Shown piece after piece: positions 6,952 to 9,803 of a DNA stretch of 9,803 bases; within the stretch, counting starts at the first letter, position 1; the number at the start of each line of letters is the position of its first letter. A program made the translations under genes and the position numbers. Under the pieces are notes generated by a model, which searched no databases, had not been told where the DNA came from, and saw only the letters and a list, made by a program, of their open reading frames with translations. The stretch comes from SIG510 sp045540975 (GTDB lineage Bacteria; Bacillota; Clostridia; Oscillospirales; JAAYXM01): positions 1 through 9,803 of the forward strand of contig JAZQIE010000168.1 in assembly GCA_045540975.1 (NCBI GenBank), written 5' to 3'.

Positions 6952-7875
6952 ATGAAATTGCAGTTGAACCGTGACCCGAGCGATGATGCCCTGCTTTTCA
7001 GCATGGACAGCAACGGAAACGGCGGGCTTCCTGTTTTCATCCGAAAATACAGCGAGGAGTCCATGACGAGTTCGTATCACACACATGATTCCATCCAAAT
7101 CAATTACATCATGCACGGAAGTCTCAAGCATCATATCAACAATTCCTCGCATGATTTGGTGAAGGGTGATATTTTCATCATCCCCCCCTTTGTACCGCAC
7201 CGTCTTTCGGTGAAGCCGGGGTGCTCGTTTGAAATCATCGAGCTGGAGTTTTTGCCCGAGTTTATCTTCGGCAAGCATGTGACGGTGGAGAATCTGGAGA
7301 ACATCTTTGACTTTGCATATATTGAACCGTTTTTGGTGAGTGAGTGTGAGGTGCGGCCGCGCCTCAATCTCTCGGGCAAGGCGCAGTCTGAGGTGGAAAT
7401 GCTGTTTGGCAGACTCCTGAGTGAGTACGAGAATCGAAGCAACAGCTTCCTGCTCGCCATCAAGTCGCTTGTGATGTGGCTTTTGGTCTTTGTCGGGCGC
7501 TGCTTCCACGAGGATGTCCGCGATGTGGAATCCCGTCAGTTGTTTGACCGTCACCGCACCGCGATTTCCAGCGCGATTGAGTACATTGACCAGAATTTTA
7601 CCGACGATGTTTCCATTGAAAAGGCGTCGCACGTGGCGATGCTCTCGCAATCGTATTTTTCCTATCTGTTTAAGAGTATGACGGGGAAAACCTTTGTGGA
7701 GTATCTCACCGAGCTTCGCATTCAGGAAGCCATGCGGCTTTTGAAGAATACCAACAAACGTGTTGTGGATATTTGTTTTGAGTCCGGCTTTAAGAATGTC
7801 AACCATTTCAACCGTACGTTCAAAAACTACGCGGGGATTTCTCCCCTGCAGTATCGCAACGCGAATCACATTTAA
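6952..7875 (+). CDS. AraC-family transcriptional regulator with N-terminal cupin sensor domain
   Basis: A 307-residue regulator. Residues about 28-110 form a cupin-like AraC ligand-binding domain with YHTHDSIQINY (42-52), GDIFIIPP (72-79) and VPH (81-83), the usual histidine-rich pattern of sugar-sensing AraC proteins. Residues about 200-303 are the HTH_18 DNA-binding domain. It has two helix-turn-helix units: the first around SIEKASHVAMLSQSYFSYLF, and the second with the AMRLLKNTNKRVVDICFESGF signature followed by FNRTFKNYAGISPLQYR. The ATG at 6952 has a strong GGGAGGTG site 5-13 bases upstream. The gene sits between two TIM-barrel isomerase genes with gaps of 19 and 12 bases, so it is very likely co-transcribed and controls its own unit, and possibly the divergent nagB-like gene. 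Direction of control and effector are inferred only; AraC proteins of this layout are most often activators of sugar catabolism. Confidence 0.93.
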   Translation: MKLQLNRDPSDDALLFSMDSNGNGGLPVFIRKYSEESMTSSYHTHDSIQINYIMHGSLKHHINNSSHDLVKGDIFIIPPFVPHRLSVKPGCSFEIIELEFLPEFIFGKHVTVENLENIFDFAYIEPFLVSECEVRPRLNLSGKAQSEVEMLFGRLLSEYENRSNSFLLAIKSLVMWLLVFVGRCFHEDVRDVESRQLFDRHRTAISSAIEYIDQNFTDDVSIEKASHVAMLSQSYFSYLFKSMTGKTFVEYLTELRIQEAMRLLKNTNKRVVDICFESGFKNVNHFNRTFKNYAGISPLQYRNANHI

Positions 7876-7887
7876 AGGAGTTTTATC

Positions 7888-8754
7888 ATGTTTAAGAAAG
7901 CAGTTATCAGCGACGAAATTTCGCAGGATTTACAAGTTGCTTGCGACCTTGCCAAGAAGTATGGCTTCCAGGGTCTTGAAATCCGCTCTGTTTGGGACAA
8001 GGGTCCGCACAAGCTCTCGGATGAGGATATTGCAAAAATCCGTGAAATCATGGATGCAAACGGGCTCGAGGTCTGCGGCATTTCCGCACCGTTTCTCAAA
8101 TGCGACATCATGAACGAGGATGAGGTCAAAGAACAGTTTGATGTTGTTCTCGCACGCTGCATGGTGCTTGCAAAGGGTGTTGGCACAAGTTATATCCGCG
8201 GCTTCACCGGTTGGAAGAAGGGTGAACTCTCCGATGCACTTCCGCGCATCACCGAACTTCTCCGCCGCGCATCCGACATTCTCGCAAAGGAAGGCATGAC
8301 CCTTCTCATCGAGATGGACCCGTCGGTTTACGCTTATGATGCAAAGAGCATCGCAGAGGTGGTCAAGTCGGTCGCACGTGACAACATCTGCGCGCTGTTT
8401 GACCCGGGTAACCTGATGTGGAACAAGGACCCCGAAGTCCCCTACCCGGATGCTTACGAGACCTTGAAGCCGTATATCCGTCACGTCCATATCAAGGACG
8501 CGTATCAGAAGGAAGACGGCGAGACCGTTTGTGTCAAGGTGGGTACCGGTTCGGTCGACTTCCCCGGTCTCTTTGCCCGTCTCAAGGCGGAAGGTTATGA
8601 GGGTTACATTGTTTTGGAAACCCACTACCGCCTGAAGAAGGAAATCTCGGAAGAGCTTTTGGCACTTCCGGGCGGTGCCGAATTCTCCGACGGTGCTTTC
8701 GAAGCAAGTGACGAGAGCATGGCGGCAATCAACGAAATGCTCGCAAACATCTAA
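7888..8754 (+). CDS. Second sugar phosphate isomerase/epimerase, TIM barrel (AP_endonuc_2 / COG1082 type)
   Basis: A 288-residue protein of the xylose isomerase-like TIM-barrel superfamily, clearly distinct in sequence from the one at 6156. Motifs in barrel order are FQGLEIR (27-33), LLIEMDPS (139-146), ALFDPGN (169-175), HVHIKDA (199-205) and VLETHY (242-247). The likely metal-binding set is Glu142, Asp172, His201 and Glu244, the classical Glu-Asp-His-Glu quartet of tagatose epimerase and IolE-type enzymes. Start ATG 7888 follows AAAGGAG (7874-7880), which overlaps the TAA of the regulator gene; the gap is 12 bases. It is the last gene of the unit and is followed 6 bases later by a terminator. 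The substrate is unknown; a sugar, sugar phosphate, inositol or hydroxypyruvate is possible for this superfamily. Confidence 0.87.
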   Translation: MFKKAVISDEISQDLQVACDLAKKYGFQGLEIRSVWDKGPHKLSDEDIAKIREIMDANGLEVCGISAPFLKCDIMNEDEVKEQFDVVLARCMVLAKGVGTSYIRGFTGWKKGELSDALPRITELLRRASDILAKEGMTLLIEMDPSVYAYDAKSIAEVVKSVARDNICALFDPGNLMWNKDPEVPYPDAYETLKPYIRHVHIKDAYQKEDGETVCVKVGTGSVDFPGLFARLKAEGYEGYIVLETHYRLKKEISEELLALPGGAEFSDGAFEASDESMAAINEMLANI

Positions 8755-8760
8755 AAAATT

Positions 8761-8792
8761 AAGCCGATTTGGATTTCCAAATCGGCTTTTTT
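8761..8792 (+). terminator. Intrinsic terminator shared by two convergent genes
   Basis: AAGCCGATTTGG (8761-8772) pairs with CCAAATCGGCTT (8777-8788) around loop ATTT, followed by a T-run to 8792. Read on the minus strand, the same stem is followed by AATTTTTT (8759-8752). It can therefore also end the methyltransferase transcript whose stop is at 8795. Only about 40 bases separate the two convergent coding regions. Confidence 0.87.
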
Positions 8793-8794
8793 GT

Positions 8795-9466
8795 TTACCA
8801 AAGATACGGAATCAGTTTATAGCGCACTTTTTGGCGGTATTCGGGATAGCCCGCGAGGGATTCGCACAAAAACGCTTCTTCTTTGCGGATTCGTTCCGCA
8901 ATCAAAAACGGATAGACCAGAAACACCGCAAAGGAAACAAGCGACCCAAGTACCAACGGCATGGCGAGAAACATCCCGACACTTGCCGCATACATGGGAT
9001 GGCGGACAACACGATACAGCCCTGTTTGAATCACGGTTTGGCCTTCCTGCACCGCAATCGTTCGAGACAAATAGCGGTTTTCACGCAGCACCTCCGCATA
9101 AAGCAGATAAAACAGAAGAAAGCACACCGCCGCACCGATGACAAATGGGGCGGGAAGGTGCGTCCATTGAAAGCGGAAATCAAGTCCCGCCGCAAGAAAT
9201 CCCAGCACAAACACGCTTCCGGTCAAACGAACAATCCATGTTTGTCCGCCTTGTGTTTCTTTTGCTTGCAGGCGCAAGCGCAAGAGATTGGGACGAACAA
9301 ACAACAGCACAAGACCGAAGCCCAGCATGGGAAGAAACAAAATCCCCATGAGAAGCCAAGCATTCCAAAAGTGCACGGTACCCGCCGAAACAAACAGAAG
9401 CAGCGCGGCGAGTATCACACCGATTGTGAATTTGATTGTCATTTGAGCGAAAAGACGTACTCTCAC
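8795..9466 (-). CDS. Membrane methyltransferase of the isoprenylcysteine carboxyl methyltransferase (ICMT/PEMT)-like family
   Basis: A 223-residue integral membrane protein when started at GTG 9466. GGAGG (9475-9479) lies 8 bases upstream; an in-frame upstream GTG at 9505 would add 13 residues but lacks this spacing. About five hydrophobic segments are visible, near residues 13-33, 38-58, 80-97, 107-125 and 160-190, the last one long enough for a helical hairpin. The family signature GLYRVVRHPMY (149-159) and the following ERIRKEEAFL stretch (191-200) form the S-adenosylmethionine-binding C-terminal region seen in ICMT, phospholipid N-methyltransferases and related bacterial proteins. The bacterial substrate is generally unknown: a lipid or isoprenoid is likely, and protein prenylcysteine is not expected in this host. 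It stands alone, convergent with the isomerase unit and transcribed separately from the zinc-knuckle gene to its right, whose terminator lies between them. No clear promoter could be picked out. Confidence 0.85.
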   Translation of the reverse strand: MRVRLFAQMTIKFTIGVILAALLLFVSAGTVHFWNAWLLMGILFLPMLGFGLVLLFVRPNLLRLRLQAKETQGGQTWIVRLTGSVFVLGFLAAGLDFRFQWTHLPAPFVIGAAVCFLLFYLLYAEVLRENRYLSRTIAVQEGQTVIQTGLYRVVRHPMYAASVGMFLAMPLVLGSLVSFAVFLVYPFLIAERIRKEEAFLCESLAGYPEYRQKVRYKLIPYLW

Positions 9467-9474
9467 GGGATACA

Positions 9475-9479
9475 CCTCC
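9475..9479 (-). promoter_or_regulatory. Ribosome binding site fixing the methyltransferase start
   Basis: GGAGG on the minus strand sits 8 bases before GTG 9466. It lies inside the reading frame of the longer version starting at 9505, which makes the shorter start the more likely one. Confidence 0.7.
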
Positions 9480-9564
9480 GTTTTTTGATTCGTTTTTTCT
9501 ATCACCGAGAAACAAGGCGTTTTGAATCAAACATTCGAAAATAAGTCGATTTTTTGGCTTGCAA

Positions 9565-9597
9565 CAAAAAAGCACGGAGCAAAACTCCGTGCTTTTT
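9565..9597 (-). terminator. Intrinsic terminator of the zinc-knuckle gene
   Basis: AGCACGGAG (9571-9579) pairs with CTCCGTGCT (9585-9593) around a five-base loop. Read on the minus strand it is followed by six T residues (A-tract 9565-9570). It lies about 15 bases beyond the minus-strand stop at 9612 and upstream of the methyltransferase, so the two genes are not one simple operon. An opposite T-tract (9593-9597) could let it work both ways. Confidence 0.85.
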
Positions 9598-9611
9598 ATT
9601 TTGCAAAGTAA

Positions 9612-9803
9612 TTAGCCGTTTTCGCGCATCTTTGCGAAGCAATCGCTGCAGTAAACCGGGCGATCGGTCTTCGGCTCGAACGGAACCTTTGCCTCGCCGC
9701 CGCAGGAAGCGCAGGTAGCGGTGAAGTATTCACGCGGACCACGAGCAGCATTCTTGCGAGCATCGCGGCACGCTTTGCAGCGCTGCGGCTCGTTCTGGAA
9801 GCC
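9612..9803 (-). CDS. Small zinc-ribbon/zinc-knuckle protein, 5' end missing (window edge)
   Basis: The last 63 codons and TAA stop of a minus-strand gene that continues past base 9803. The visible part starts with GFQNEPQRCKACRDARK, the second half of a zf-trcl type zinc-ribbon (probable zinc-binding domain); its first CxxC would lie beyond the window. A second zinc-binding unit follows, TCASCGG and then YCSDCF 17 residues later, matching the CxxC-x17-CxxC domain. Two such modules in one small protein are common in clostridia and in uncultured phyla. The function is not established; RNA or DNA binding is often guessed. The reading frame has few rare codons and an intact stop, and a terminator follows, so it looks like a functional gene. 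Confidence 0.8.
   Translation of the reverse strand, partial: GFQNEPQRCKACRDARKNAARGPREYFTATCASCGGEAKVPFEPKTDRPVYCSDCFAKMRENG

Noticed and set aside
6862..7869. A 335-codon minus-strand open frame opposite the AraC regulator
   Set aside because: The plus-strand frame has clear cupin and HTH_18 signatures; the antisense frame has none.
8675..9544. A 289-codon plus-strand open frame opposite the methyltransferase
   Set aside because: Lys/Gln/His-rich low-complexity translation, crossing a terminator, with no recognised domain; the minus strand shows the real membrane protein.

Overview
The window looks like chromosomal DNA from a gut-type anaerobic Firmicute, most likely a clostridial (Oscillospirales-like) bacterium. 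This rests on four things: strong AGGAGG-type ribosome binding sites, sigma-A type promoters, many short intrinsic terminators, and a very large secreted Big_2-repeat protein with a C-terminal module that I associate with Oscillospiraceae secreted proteins. The taxonomy is inference; no rRNA or other marker gene is present.

Layout. Positions 1-194 hold a 67-bp non-coding tandem repeat (2.9 copies) that probably continues left of the window, followed by a strong terminator (207-248). A promoter (311-339) then leads into one giant gene (405-5087). It encodes a 1560-residue secreted protein built from five copies of an unnamed ~200-residue beta-rich module (A1-A5), alternating with four Ig-like Big_2 domains and ending in a separate C-terminal domain with one dockerin-like calcium loop. 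Two back-to-back terminators (5103-5179) separate it from a convergent NagB-family sugar-phosphate deaminase/isomerase gene (5191-5961, minus strand).

The nagB-like gene is divergent from a three-gene plus-strand unit: a TIM-barrel sugar isomerase/epimerase (6156-6932), an AraC-family regulator with a cupin sensor domain (6952-7875) and a second, unrelated-looking TIM-barrel isomerase/epimerase (7888-8754). Gene spacing is 19 and 12 bases, so co-transcription from the 6096-6123 promoter is likely. The 194-bp divergent region carries a good promoter on each strand and an inverted repeat that could be an operator. Together these genes look like a small, locally regulated sugar or amino-sugar catabolic locus. 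No transporter, kinase or glycosidase is present, so the substrate cannot be read from the window.

The right end has two minus-strand genes: a five-helix membrane methyltransferase of the isoprenylcysteine carboxyl methyltransferase (ICMT)-like family (8795-9466, start revised to GTG at 9466) and the 3' part of a small two-zinc-knuckle protein (9612-9803) cut by the window edge.

The best candidates for something undescribed are the five-fold repeated extracellular module of the giant protein and the NagB-like enzyme with altered phosphate-loop and active-site residues sitting next to two orphan TIM-barrel isomerases.
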